This document shows positions 33,140-46,539 of a DNA stretch of 64,000 nucleotides, one piece after another. Source of the stretch: Datisca glomerata (taxonomy: Eukaryota; Streptophyta; Magnoliopsida; Cucurbitales; Datiscaceae). The notes beneath the pieces were generated by a model, which was not told the origin of the DNA, ran no database searches, and saw nothing but the letters and a program-made list of their open reading frames with translations. The stretch covers positions 186,001-250,000 of the forward strand of contig QANY01000011.1 of assembly GCA_003255025.1 (NCBI GenBank). The letters are read 5' to 3'. Each line of letters begins with the position of its first letter. Position 1 is the stretch's first letter. The position numbers and the translations under genes were made by a program.

Positions 33140-35297
33140 TTAAGATAAATACACTTGGACACCAGCAGTTTTCATCATCTGACAAACTGGGCAGACACTT
33201 ACGAAACCATTACAATCTTTACACAAACAAAGATGTCTACAAGGTATAAGCAAAATGGATACCTCCTTTGCCTTGCATGCTTTGCATACCATGTGCTCTT
33301 TCAAGCCTTGATTATTAGTCAAAGACTTCGCATTTCCACTAGGAATGTTAAGGTAATTATTTGGGTCGATGAACGAGGCAGCATCATCCACTTCACTATC
33401 CCCAAATCCTTCCTTCGCTTGATCAGCACCCTGTGAGATTGCATGCTGAAGATTGCTCTTCAGGACGTTTACTACAGATTCATTGTATTTTGCTCTGTAA
33501 TGCCAATTCTGGGCTTCTGTAGCCACCTGCTTAATTCTCTCGACCAATTCTCTGTTTTTCCGGTTCATGTTGTCTATTTCAAGATCTTTTTCAAGTAGCT
33601 TCTTGCTGACGCCTTTCTCCACAGCTCCAAGGAAAGAAGCCATTTGTCTCTGCTTCATTTCCCTTATGCCTTTTGCCAACTGTTCCTCCTAATTAGAGTT
33701 ACCAAGATTGTTTGACTCAATATTCTTTATATTCATGCGATGGCAATAAGTAATATGCTGTGGTAGTTCATCTATTATTACAATGACTAAGATCAACATG
33801 AAAGAGACTAGAATCGACTTTTTTAAGTACACATTGATCATAAAAACTGGAAATCCTCATATATGCACAAGTATTACTCAATGAGGGAGACATACCTGTA
33901 TTTTGATATACTGATCAAATTCTTCTTTCTGCCGATCAAGCTCAGTCCTAATATTATCCCCGAGTGAGAAAATAATTGAAGGTGTGGCCGTCATACTTCC
34001 ACTTGCAGAAGTAACAGAGGAGTTGTGTTCATCATCATCATATGACAGCCGTAATCCCGTTGACACAGGGTTTGGATTTCTAATGCTAGCTGAACGATCA
34101 GCTTCATCTTGACAGATATTATAGTTTAAGGAAATCTGAATTTTCTGCTGCCTTGAAAAATCTTCCATTTCCTTTGTACGTTTATTGGGCCGAAGCATGG
34201 GAGTATTTTGCTCGTTTCCAAAATAACTTACTTGATCAACATTACATCCATGTGGTACTGCAACATAAATTCAAAATTCATTAATCTAAGACGAGCAACT
34301 AAGGGAAATTCGCCAAGATTTGCAAAATTGAGGGATCATGGTTCAGACTTCAGAGATTTGAAAATAACCAACTACTCATGATCAATTCTACCTACCAACC
34401 TACAAACATGAACCACAATTATAATTTCAAGTTAATTTTTAAGGGCTATACATTACATCTCATACAAAAAGAACGTCTCCTCTCCACTACAAAATTCAAT
34501 AAGCAATAACCAAATCTCATCCAAGTCGGTTAGAATCATCTTCCTACGACAGTCTCATTTTCGCTTTGAATCATAGTAATAAATGCTAGCACACTCGGCA
34601 CTAGTTAAAAACTAAGTATATATGTAAGTATAAGATAATAAAAGCGCATAACATGTATATGCTATAGAAATTCTGAACAGATATAGGATGAAGCATGCCT
34701 TCTAAACTGAAAGTGAAAAATGATACATGCGATCTAATAGTTATGTATTTCTACACTCAACCAAAAGAACACAACTAGAGTCCGTACCCACAGGAAATGT
34801 ACATCTTACATAATAGTATATAACTAAGGAACTCAACAAGCCATAGACAACTGAAAAGGGTCATACTTCATAGCAATAACGACAACATATGTTATATATT
34901 GGTCAAAAATGTACTCTGAATCAGAGAGCTGACCGAGTTAATAGCATAGTATTATAAGTGACCATGTTCATGATTATTACATGTGCAAGGTGACCTATAC
35001 AGAACATTTTTAACGTAGATAGATGTCAACACTCAACACAATGGAAAAATGATTACTAGCAGGTGGTAGATTTTCAGCACTTCACTTCTTCTGAGCTTCA
35101 CGTCATCACTACATACCAAAGACGGGAATAACTGATTTAATTTCACAAAGACAGCAACGTGATTTGCTGAGAAAGGCGGAAGGCAACTTACAATTTCCAA
35201 ATAATTGCAGTTGATTTGAAGCATCAGTCTGATACTGCATTCGATTTTCATCCAAGAAAACTGGAGGCATTGGATTACCATTGTTGCTGCCCAACAT
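33140..35297 (-). CDS. BOI-related RING E3 ubiquitin ligase
   Basis: Three coding exons on the minus strand, 35297-35192, 34257-33896 and 33688-33140, join in frame across GT-AG introns of 934 and 207 bp to give 338 residues. The N-terminus has the family's L-Q-L-F-G block (30-34) and a K-R-T-K-E basic patch (61-65). Residues about 150-240 are a Glu/Lys/Gln-rich coiled coil (L-L-E-K-D-L-E, N-W-H-Y-R-A). The C-terminus is a C3HC4 RING (about 291-326) with C-K-A-C, P-C-R-H-L-C-L-C-K-D-C and C-P-V-C, ending V-Q-V-Y-L-S. This order defines the BOI / S-RNase-binding-protein group of nuclear or cytosolic E3 ligases, which in Arabidopsis restrain cell death and modulate stress and gibberellin responses. 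All zinc ligands are present. It is convergent with the RBM48 gene. Which family member it is cannot be told from the sequence alone. Confidence 0.9.
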
Positions 35298-36650
35298 TTC
35301 CTTCGAATAAAACTATTAATCTCTGAGTTCAAACTTCAAAGGCTTCTTGAAACGTAATGACAGTGCAAATCCACCTGAGAATAGGATGAATATTTGCAAT
35401 TATTCTTTTAAGTTAATATATGAACTTTGACAAAAAAATAATATTTGAAATTATCATGAGGGGACAACATCCAGAACAACAAATCTAAGAATACTCGATA
35501 AACTGCTGAGTTGAAGCAGTGAGCAGATTTACAGGCATTCATATTGCATCCTTAAGAATAAATGCTCAGAAAATGAGGAGTCATAGAATCAAGTGATCAG
35601 GGAAGCCACCATGGCCACAAGCAGGTGGTGTGACACGAGTGATTAATGATCGCCCAATACGCTTCCATACACTTCCACCCATTATTCCTAGAACACCTTC
35701 AATTTATAGAAAACTACGAGGCCAGGACTTTAGAATACAGTGATTGGCGAGGAATGTTATAGATGAACATGTCAAGACTCCAATGACAAACTAAAAACAT
35801 GCTTTAGTCACTGTGGAACAAATTATGCAAAGCAACATACTAATTCATGGTATTTGCTTTTAAAAAACATCAGTTAAGAAACTGCCCGTAAATATAAACA
35901 TAAATAAATATCATAACAAACAAATCAGACATACGCAACGAAAGTAAGCTCATGCAAGATTAATCTTCTTAGGTTTAGCAGTTAGCATTCAGATTTAAAC
36001 CCCATACCACTTTCTAAAAGGAAGAAAAACATTCTAAATAGCCAGAGAACTGAACGAAAGTCAATATCAAAGATAAGGATATAGATAGAGAATCAGAAAA
36101 CAAATATTTCAAGTTTCACACAACAAAGGTGAGAGAATCCTAAAATCAGAAAAGTAGTTGAGGAAGATCGCCACAAAGTTTGGTTTGACAGAGATTTTTT
36201 GAGCAATCAACAGTTATAGATAAAAATGAAAAATATGATGAAATCTTCAAAAAAGATATGCATGATTGTAGCCAGATTCCCTTGGTGTTACACATTTACA
36301 CTGCACAAGAAGTCTGAAACAGGAAAAAAATGACAAGCTAACCTCGAAAAGAGCCGTTCAAATGAAACCACGTTTAGATCCTGAAATCGCAAACGCCACA
36401 AAAACTCATCCACATACGGAGCAGGAAAAAAAGGAAAAGAAGAGGAGAAAAAATCATCCAAGCAAAAAAATACCTCAGAAATGCAATAACTTCTAAGAAA
36501 AATCGAGAAACATCTACGATCATCTAGGACTCTCCATGAACCAAAAAAAATCCGATGAAGATAAATAGAAGAAGAGGGATCTAGGAAGGAGGGAACCGAA
36601 ACCGTCGAGAAGAAGAATTATGAGAGAGAGAGAGAGTAGGGGAGGGGTGG
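35298..36650 (-). promoter_or_regulatory. 5' UTR exons, UTR intron and promoter side of the BOI-like gene
   Basis: A 5'-UTR exon segment (35374-35298) is preceded by a good acceptor (TTCTCAG at 35375 reading left). A matching donor (TTCTGAG then GTATTTT) is at 36473. The distal UTR exon is then about 36474-36650 and contains a GA run (36617-36637), a frequent feature of plant 5' UTRs and core promoters. The implied UTR intron is about 1.1 kb. The transcription start is not defined. Confidence 0.55.
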
Positions 36651-37029
36651 AGTGAGAAAATTTATTGGAAGGAAATGGAAATGAATCAATGGTAGTGGTT
36701 ACGCAAAAAGATTACCATTCAAAGCTTTTCATTATGTGTAATTTCTTTTTCTTTTTCCATTGGTGTGGTGAAAGTGAAAATCAGAGAGAAGGAAGAGAAA
36801 ATAAAAAATAAAAAATAACGGACGGAAAATTAAAGAGGGGATAGTGGACCCCACAGTTTGAGAGAGGGAGCAGTTATTCAGGATTCCCGCTCATCTGCTT
36901 TATTCAGGATCCCCCGTTTCATAAATCTTGGCTTAATAATGCTCATCCACCCCCACCCCACTCCTGCCCATTCCCATCGCACCACTTCCCCACCCCACCC
37001 TCATCTTTCTTACCTATAAATACCACCTA

Positions 37030-37081
<52 letters not shown>
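37030..37081. repeat. ATT microsatellite
   Basis: About 17 uninterrupted ATT units, upstream of the BOI-like gene. Likely polymorphic in length. Confidence 0.97.
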
Positions 37082-40000
37082 TCCAACCTTTTATCTTACT
37101 TAATCTAAAAATATATATATTTAATTGTAATCTCTGATTTATGTATTTAAAAAAATATTTAATTTCCAACCTTTTAAATCTATATTTTAAAAAAAATAAT
37201 TAAATTAATTATACTAGAAGAACATTCTCTATACATGTTTTAGTTTAATTTTTTTAATATATTATTTGTTTGATTTCTATCTAATATGAACTAAAAACAT
37301 ATTTTATTTTTTTATTAATTGAATTTTTAATATATTATTTATTTGATTTCTATGTGATAAATGTACAGGGATAGGAATATTGTTGAAAGCCTTGAATAGT
37401 GTATTTCAAAATCTAATTCAATTACAACACATTTTAAAAGACTTTAATTGTGTTATATTTTATATATTAGTATATTTAGTATTTTATATAGTTACACAAA
37501 TTTTAATAAAAAACAATAATTTTTTAACAAAACAATTAAGATCAAGTTTAAAAAAAATATGAAACAAATTGTTTACCTTTAAAAATGTCAATTTTTCTTT
37601 TGTTTTTAGAGCACATTTCTACTGTATACTCTTTTTTCTTGAAAAATGGATTTTTTTTATAATTTCGTTGAATAATAATATATCAACAAATAAAAATAAT
37701 AATAATATAGTATTGTTTTGATTTTACTCACATAAATAGAAAAATGATATGGGGATAAACACATATCTTTTTAATTCACATAAAAAATAAGATTATAAGT
37801 AATAATCAAAGTTATAAATATAATATATTCAAATAAATGTGCATCGCACGTGTGTATTGACTAGTAGTCTAAAAATGATTATCCTCTTCATCCCACTTTT
37901 AATATATTAGTAGAAAAAATACGTATTTCGCACGTGTTAAACTAATTCAAACGTATGATTTGAAATTAATAATAACTATCTTAAAAACCTTGTTGTAATC
38001 TCTGAATACATTAGCTTATTTATAATCTTTAAATTGTATTATATGACATTTCTCTTTAAATAATGTAGAAAATAAATCTATTCCATCAATATGTCGTGTT
38101 CTTAAAAACTAATTATCAAATTAAGAGATAATTAATATATAATGTCTTTCTCATATTTCATTTACGAATTTTTCATGTTCCCGATATCATAATTATTATA
38201 ACATTTTTTTATTAGTTTCTAACAAAAAAATTATTATTGATTTAAAATAAAATTATAAAATCTCAAATTTTATCTTGACGGAAATTCTTTTCTAACTTCA
38301 TAATATCATAGAACTATTTAGTTTTACTACAATTAAAGAACAAATTGTCATTAATAAAAATATAATTTTATTATATGAATAAAATGGGAAACATGTGAAA
38401 TACTCAAATTATACTATATTTAGGAGAGTATAAATGGGTAAAAAGGGAAATCAAAATTTTCTCCCCTATAGAACTCTTTTAATATAGTAAAGATTGAAGA
38501 TTAATGAAAATAATTAAAATGTGAACTAAGGGAGAAACTTTGACATATTATGTCAATATGTTCTTCTAATAATCCTAATTGTATATTTTTTGTGTCCAAC
38601 ATACACATTTGTTGTTATTACCTTTTTCACCAACTACTACAATCTATGACCAATATTTGACCCACCTAATAGCCATGAGCTTAACCAATACAATTTTTTT
38701 ATCCGAAGTAACATTTTTTTGAAAGTATAACATTGTTTTAACAATAAAACAATATCACTTTTTTTAATAAAGAAGTATTTATTATTATAGTGGACACACA
38801 ATATATAATTACATAATTACATTTATACAATATTTATAGACAAAAGATAAACTTTTGCAATACAAATGAAAAAAAGTATATCAAAGTTTATAATAAAACA
38901 TAAAATAGATAATTTAATTCTAATGACTCCACGTTTTCTTTTAATTTTTAAATCACGTTTGTATTATACACTCTTAACTTATTTTCCTCATACATAATGT
39001 TGTACAACAATTGGTTGTAAAAAATATATCAACAAATAAATATAATAACAATAAAGTTATATTGATTTTATTCACATAGACTAGTATGGTATTAAATACA
39101 TTTCTTTTTAATACATCTCAAACACAACATGATTGATGTAGTAATCATAGTAAAAATATTATAAACTCAATTACACGTGCGTCATAAGTGCATTAACTAA
39201 TTGTTTAAAAATGAGATATTGACAACATGTATACAAAACTTTTAGCAATTAAGTGCAGTTGATACAAAATGCTTGAGGAACATAATGGTACGAAATGAAT
39301 AATATAAAGACTAAATTGAGCAAATTAAAACTATGAGAACTAAATTAAATTTGAGTTTGGGATGAAGGCTCCGTTTGGTATTGCTTTTAGGCGTTCAGTA
39401 AATCTGATTTTAATTATATTAGCTCATGATTTCTACTTTTCTGCAGTAATTTCCAAAGGCAATTGAAGAATAGCTTTTAAATTCTGATTCCGAGAAAAAA
39501 GAAAAAGAAAAACTGTTGCATTTTTTAAATGAATTTTGCGACATTCTCATATCTGCTTATCATTATTTTATGATACTCAATTATCCTTCTTAATTAATAC
39601 TTTTCCGTTCTTTCTCCTTTCTCTAAAACTTTACCGCTTCATTTAAAAAGAAAATAATTAAAACATTTTTCTTGTTAACTATCATGGTTATCTTTAACAG
39701 AGTGAAAATCATTTTTAAATAATTTTATTTATTCATTATTTTATAATTTTTAAATCACGATTTGAATTCATTAATGGTGTATTATTATTAGTGAATTTTT
39801 TTTTCTCACAATTATGGTGTATATCTTAATGAGACTTTTTACTTTTTTCTTCTTCTTAAATTAAATTTTATTTTGTAGACTGTATAATATTTTAAGTTAC
39901 TTCATTTGTTAATAAATTATATTAGAAAAATTCAATCATTTAAAAATATATATTATTAATTTATTTCTCACAAAAGATTAAAAAATAATATACTAAAAAA

Positions 40001-43000
40001 AGTATCATGTTGTGTCTTTTTCTCTACCTTGAGCCTCATATGGATCAAGATTCTCCCATGTTCTATGAAAAATGAAAATTTTTTGTTGAATTTGACGTGT
40101 TCATTTTAAGAATGGATGGCCCACGTTTAATCTTAGAAAAAAAACAGAAAAAATTAAATTAAAAACATTGTCTTGCCACCTCAACACATGTGCTGAGGCG
40201 ATCAGGCCGTCTAGTTTTACATGTTGGGATCCCCAACAGGAGGGGATCTTTTCCTCATTTATTTTTAATCTTACTACTTTTAAAAATATGGATATTTAGA
40301 AAACATTTCTTTGACAATTCTATCCATATTAATAGTCTTCCTAAAATAACCTTATGACAATTAATTTAGATTAAGTAATGAGGTAGTGACAGTAAATTGA
40401 GACAAATTAGTGAAATGGAAACAATAAGTTAAATATATTTACGAAAATAATAATTACTAGTGAATTTATAGATCAATCATTATTTTATTAAATAATAAAT
40501 TAGCCAAATAATCTCATTCAATATAATTTATTCACTTCCTTTGACAAGTATTTGTTAAAATTTAGTTTAGCTAATTTCAAATTTAGTTAAGTTATAGATT
40601 TTTTATTTGACATAAAAATGAATTTGAAGTTTTTCAGATATTTCAATATGTAAAAAGTCCAAGCAAATGAAAAATTTTAAAGTGACTAAAAAATTTTGTG
40701 GCGTGGAATAATAGTATCAAACAAGAATATGAACTCTAAAATAAATTAGCTATTATTAACAACAATAGCTCTTCACATTCTAACTTCTCAATTGTTTGTG
40801 TATTCTTACATTTCAATTCTAATTCTTAAATGCTAATTAATAGCTTAAATAATAAGATTGGATAATAAATATGATAAAAAAATATTTGAGAAAGTGCTAC
40901 AAAAAAGTTCAAGAAAGTGTAATACTTGTATATCATTTTAGAAGAAAAATAGTTTTTTTTTTTTGTAATCGACCTCAATATTTTTTTGGAATTTTTTGAA
41001 AGAATATACTTTAGATGCATACAAACTTAATAATTTTATAATAACGAAATATTAAATTATATATTATAAATTAAAATATTCATAATACTAAATTATATTA
41101 TACATTATGACAACTTTTTAATGATGATATTTAATCATATTATAATTTAGTTTAACGATTCATATTACAAAACTAATCAAATAAGTTCGAACAATTAGTT
41201 ATTTTTATTTTTTTACAATTAAAATATGAGTACATTTTATTATATAGATAATAATAAAGTATATTTATGACACAGAAAAGATTATATACGAATATATTGA
41301 GTAAATTAAATTTCTTGTTAATAATTGATAACTAATTTTAACAAAAATAATCAAATCATAACTAAATTTAATTAAAAATTATTAATTATATGGACACATG
41401 ACTCTTGACGGATAGTTGTGGCACATTATGAGGTGTCTATACCAAATATATATAAGATTTTTAAAAGATGTACTAGAGAATTTGCACATGCGTTGCACGC
41501 ATAATATATACAACTATGATGAACTTTTAACATAAATAGACGTATGATTGTGTGTTATTTGTACTTTCTTTTAATACCTAAAGTGTCTATTGATTGTCTA
41601 TGTATAGCCAATTGATTCATGTGAGTTTGATATTGGATCCGTTGCGTATTTTTAAGACAATCGTGTCAAATTCCATGCTATCTAAAATAAGTAGCTAAAG
41701 AAATAATATGTGATTGAAACTCATCATTTGTTTTAATTTGGTCTTGATATTTTAAATAAAATATTTGAAAAACTTTTCGTGTGATTTTTGTATTTTTATA
41801 ATTAAGAATAACATAAGAAATGTCAGAGTAGTTAGCTTAGTATTGCCTCTCCAGTCTAAGCATTACTTATATATGTTATTGACAGATATAGATAATATAG
41901 TTATAGACATAGAATACAAAATACAAGATGTAATTATGTAAATACGAAGACGTGATCATTAGAAAGCCAACCATATATCAGCGTGGGTTTCGGGCTCAAG
42001 CATTTATATCAATAGAATAATATTATTTGGAGTTTATCATTTTTCAACATAAAAAGACTAAAATAAGAGATAACAAAACTCCAAAACGAGAGAGATAACA
42101 CATGAAATATTTTCACCAGAAGACTTTATAGAGAGTACCAGAAAATTTAGTTTTTAGTGGATACAATAATGGCAAGAAGTATTTGTATTTTTCTAGAAAA
42201 AGAAAAACACATTTTCATGGTTTGCTTTATTATTTCTTGCACAAAATTTCTATTGAAATCGTTATCATCTGACATTCTGTTTCTTATAATATTTAAATTA
42301 AAAAATAAAATAAACAATTAATTTATATTCCTAATTTTCTCTAAATATGGTTGGAAAGGCAAAAAAAGGGAAAAAAAATATTGAATTTAGAGAACAAATT
42401 TGTCAATATATAATTTTCAATAATCATCCATAAATAAAATTTATTTTATATTTAAGATCACCATTCACTTTTTCCTTCGAAGTAGAACACCATTTACTTT
42501 CATCTTTGCATTAATTTGCATAATTTTTATCGTGAAAATCATTAGTGCGTGTCGTGGTGGTCGGTACGAGGTCTATTGACCAAAGTATTAAAAAAAATAA
42601 AAAAATGGAAGAAAGAAAGAAAAGAAGTGAAACAGTTGGGTGGCTTGGTTTGTGGTTTTTATTGGTCTTGGTCCCACATTACATTGTTTCTTTTGGCGGT
42701 TCAGCTAGCGACAAGCTCTGACGGAGTCGGACCATGATTCACGGACAGAGGCCTTTTTTTTTTTGAAAATACGGGACATAGTTTAGATTTGATTTAAAGA
42801 GACGTTATTGTTTTGATTATTTAACGTCTCGTCGTTCATATTTGGACGATTAGTCCGTGAGAGTGTGGGAGAGTAGAGATTGCCGCAATTCTGCAACCAG
42901 TGCGCACTAGTTTTTCATTTTATAACCGTTAATTATGTGACCCTAAGAATTAAAACCACGTCGCGTGAAATGTGCACCAATCAGATTATATTTTTGTTGT

Positions 43001-43264
43001 CAATGTTACACCATAATTGGAGAAGAAATTTACTATAATTCAAACTCATTTCTCTAAAAATATTGTCAATGTCTTGAATCACGGTGTGACATCTGTATCT
43101 GAGGCGGCCTAAATGTAAAACAACTTAAGTTTGAGCCTAATATCCCACTTTTAAGAGGCTACAAATAAATTATTTTTCAGCTTTTTACTTCAAATTTTTT
43201 TTACTATGACTCTTACTTGAAGTGTGATGCATATTTATTAAGGATGCAGATTTTTTTATTCTTA
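37082..43264. other. very AT-rich intergenic DNA, no gene recognised
   Basis: About 6 kb without any coding signal on either strand. Recurrent motifs of the form (A/T)TTGCACGTGCG or TTTCGCACGTG followed by TTAAACTAATT occur at about 37845, 37925, 39172 and 41479, suggesting dispersed copies of one non-autonomous repeat. An orphan end-like sequence GGCTCCGTTTGGTATTGC is at 39368. A short palindrome CTCAACACATGTGCTGAG is at about 40182. No element could be delimited. Confidence 0.5.
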
Positions 43265-44239
43265 GGGGTCGTTTGGTATAAGATTATGAGTAAATGATTT
43301 TCAGAATAAGATTGCTGGAATATGATTGTGAGAATGTATATACCTGGAAAGTTAAGATTATTTTGTTTGTTAACACTTGAGAATGTTTCTGATTTAATGG
43401 TGAGAGTATTAGATTACTTTGTTTGTTTTGATGGAATATGCAAATGGATGTTTTAGACATGGCTACTAAATTATAATTTTACCCTCGGACTAAAATATGC
43501 TTATGAATAATAATTACTTAATTATAATAAGATGACCAACATGAGTAATAACAAAAATGTAGCTTTTACCCATGAATTTTTTTCGCATATACTTATTAAT
43601 TTTTTGATCAAACCAGTATATTATGATACCTTGCGCAGATTTTCATCAAATATTGTCCATACAATTGAATCAATACCGCTCCAAGTGTATTAATGTAGTA
43701 TAAAATTTACAATACAAGATAATAATTCTTAGAAGAAAATCACCCATGATTTTCAACTCAATAATCAATATTATAGTACTAAACTAAATTTCTATCAAAT
43801 TTCTATCATGATAATAAGTAAAATTCAATTTATAGTTAGTCTAATATCAAAGCATGTAAACATAATATATTTTATAAAATATGCAAAAGATTGATTCTCA
43901 ATGTAATTACTACATTTCCACACACATATGTTGGATGTATTTACATGTGACTTGTCAAAAGATATGAAAAAAACACTCCTATGCATATCATAAATGCAAC
44001 AATAAAAAATTTACCCTTGTGCACATCATACATGGCGTAATAATTCATCCATGTGCACAACAAAAAAACCTACACCTGTAAATTATTACAGGTGACATTA
44101 CTTATACTATACATATCAAAATAGGTTCTGAAGGCTTCATCATGAAATCTACTTACTATGATTTCATATTATCGAGTAAATACTCAAATTGTACACATCA
44201 TAATGAAGAATTGCTCATTTTTACATTTCTTGGCGAGGA

Positions 44240-44456
44240 ATGCCTCATGTTGAAGAATTCTTCAGGAGTAGTTGGTTGATGTCCTTCCCTCCAATCATTC
44301 AAATGGTATCGTGCCCTCTGTATGGTGCCAAGAAACCTTCACCATTGGTATATCCAGCATCACATAAGTAGTAATATCCTATTATCGGGTCAACTAATTA
44401 GGCTAGATAAAGCATCACGAAGAACTCTAGAGTCTGTTGCTAAGCCCTCCCATCCA
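44240..44456 (-). pseudogene. PIF/Harbinger transposase (DDE) fragment
   Basis: Minus-strand frames read W-E-G-x-A-x-D-S-R-V-L-R-D-A-L, Y-L-C-D-A-G-Y-T-N-G-E-G-F-L-A-P-Y-R-G, then after a frameshift R-Y-H-L-N-D-W and P-T-T-P-E-E-F-F-N-M-R-H. These are the conserved central blocks of the DDE_Tnp_4 (Harbinger) transposase, including the D in C-D-A-G-Y. There is an in-frame TGA near 44400 and at least two frameshifts. The N-terminal part is cut off where the minisatellite starts and the C-terminal part is unrecognisable. Confidence 0.85.
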
Positions 44457-44479
44457 GGTAAGATATAAATACCTTGGAG

Positions 44480-45085
44480 AGTTATCTTCTCTCCCTCCAT
44501 CTCACCTCCAGTCCTCTCGACTCGAGTCTCGACTCTCCCACTCCAGCCTCCCTCAGATCATACCCTCTTCCTCTCCCTCAGTTCACGGGTCACGAGCCCT
44601 ACCTCTCCCTCTCCCTCAGCCTAGTCCCTATCCCTCAGCTCATACTGCCTCTCGCCTCCTCTCACCTCTCCCTCTCCCCCAACTCAGACTGCCTCTCGCC
44701 TCTCCCCCTCCCTCAGCTCAGACTACCTATCGCCTCTCCCTCTCCCTCAGCCTAGTCCTTCTCCCTCAGATTAGACCCTCTTCATGTCCCTCAGCTCGGA
44801 CTTCCTCTCGCATCTCCCTCTCCTTCAGCCTAGTCCCTCTCCCTTATATCATACCCTCTCCCTCTCCCTCAGCTCAGAGTACCTCTCGCCTCTCCCTCTT
44901 GCCTCCTCTCGCCTCTCCTTCTCCCTTAGCTCAGACTGCCTCTCGCTTTTCCCTCTCCCTCTCCCTCAGCTCAGTCCCTCTCCCTCAATAGTCAGCCCCT
45001 CTCCCTCTCCCTCAGCTCAGTCCCTCTCCCTCAATAGTCATCCCCTCTCCCTCAACTCAGTCCATCTCCCCTCTCCCTTAATTTG
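44480..45085. repeat. CT-rich minisatellite (CCTCTCCCTCAGCTCAG)n
   Basis: About 600 bp of variable 12-30-bp modules built from CCTCTCCCTC, AGCTCAGACT, GCCTCTCGCC and AGCCTAGTCC. It yields long Ser/Pro/Leu-rich open frames in two frames on the plus strand; these are by-products of the repeat and not genes. It lies inside the Harbinger element directly after the broken transposase. Confidence 0.85.
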
Positions 45086-45639
45086 CACATAAACTTTTGG
45101 AAGGTTCATATTTGGCATGAAACCATAACATATGAAAGCGATAAGCATATACACACACACATATGTCAATACAACAAAAATAAACCATATTCATCAAATC
45201 AAGCTACAACTTCTATAATATAGCAACATCTTCAACCAACTTATAGCAATTTGATATGACAAAATATATACAGAATCTTTCTAGAGCTCCAACACCTTAA
45301 AGAGAAACTTCTTCCGACTGTCAATACGAATTTATTGCTCAATCCTCAAGATCGAGTTTATTCATCTGGAATGAAAAAATCAAACCTCACATCAACAGAA
45401 CCAAAGCTCTCTTCTCTATCTTTTTCATTGTTGACAGTTTTACTCCTTTTTAAAAGCCACCTAGTTGCAGCCCTAGATTTATTGAAAATCAATTCTGATT
45501 TCAGAAATTAACTAGGTCTAGAAAAAAGCAGAGAGGAGAAGAAGAACGCTGCTCACGAAGCTCTGTAAAAACTCGCTTCGAGTTTTTGGCCTGTACAGAA
45601 AATGGAGAAGAGGAAGAAGGGCAGAACACAGAAGGGCAG

Positions 45640-45649
45640 AACACAGAAG

Positions 45650-45703
<54 letters not shown>

Positions 45704-45850
45704 CATGGGTCGCTGCTCGTGAGTGAGAGGGAGAGGGATAAAGAGAAGATAGACACGAACAGAACGAGAAACCTTCGTGATAGAGAGCTTACATGGGTCA
45801 CTGCTCGTGAGTGAGAGGGAGAGGGAGAAGGCAAACGCGAACAGAACACC
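45640..45850. repeat. GA microsatellite and 89-bp duplication
   Basis: Two CAGAACACAGAAGGG units run into a GA run (45653-45698). A block containing CATGGGTCGCTGCTCGTGAG (45704) is then repeated near 45793 with few changes. All lie inside the Harbinger element. Confidence 0.85.
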
Positions 45851-46539
45851 CGTAATGGATATACCCCTCGATTTAGAGGGGTATCAAGATACCCTCAATG
45901 GAAGGTATCTTTACATTCTAGGAATATTTAAGCACCCAAAAAATTTGAACCAAACAAAACAATCTCATACTTGCCATCACTTTGTAGGCATATTGCTTGA
46001 TATCACCATATACCAAACGGCCCCTTAAATGTTTTTATAAAGTTCAAGAACCCCTAACATCTCTATATAAATTATACTTAAAAAACAAACATTTGTTAAT
46101 CTTTCAATTATTTTATTAGCATGACTCGTTACATGTTTTTCTATTTTAAACATTTACTTTTCAATTTTAATCTATTGATAATCCTTCTAATAATGTAAAT
46201 ATTTTTATTTTAAATGTGTAATATTAAAATCATTAAATAATGTCAATTTACTAAAACTATTTAATATTTAAAATTTATTAAAACATGATTTTCTCTTAGT
46301 ATTGTTTGTTAGATTTATTTTTAGAATTAAATGTATTGATATTTTTCATAAATATTACTTCAAGTAGAATATAAATTTAACTTAGAAATATTTTACAAAT
46401 ATTTATATTAAGTTGAGTAATACTTATTCACAAACAATTACGTCACAAGAAAATATGAATATATTTGTAAGGTTACAAGTCGCGCTTCTATAAAAATATT
46501 TAAATTAATAAAATTTCTTCTAAGAAATAAAAAAATAAA

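Larger units (their letters stand above)
43265..46024. mobile_element. PIF/Harbinger element, 2.76 kb, decayed
   Basis: The ends are inverted copies: GGGGTCGTTTGGTAT on the left and GGGGCCGTTTGGTAT read inward from the right (14 of 15 match). They are flanked on both sides by TTA (43262-43264, 46025-46027), the 3-bp target duplication of PIF/Harbinger elements. A transposase fragment on the minus strand (44240-44456) confirms the superfamily. The rest is AT-rich filler, a CT-rich minisatellite and a GA-rich block, none of which belongs to the usual element. The DNA-binding ORF usually carried by autonomous members was not found. Confidence 0.85.

Noticed and set aside
39368..39400. GGCTCCGTTTGGTATTGC as an end of a hAT or Harbinger element
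   Set aside because: No matching inverted end or target duplication was found within several kilobases.
44437..45092. Open frames of 184 and 102 residues, Ser/Pro/Leu-rich
   Set aside because: They arise from a CT-rich minisatellite that stays open in more than one frame; no domain, start context or codon bias of a gene.
45518..45814. Frames with Arg/Glu or Ser/Leu repeats
   Set aside because: Products of the GA microsatellite.
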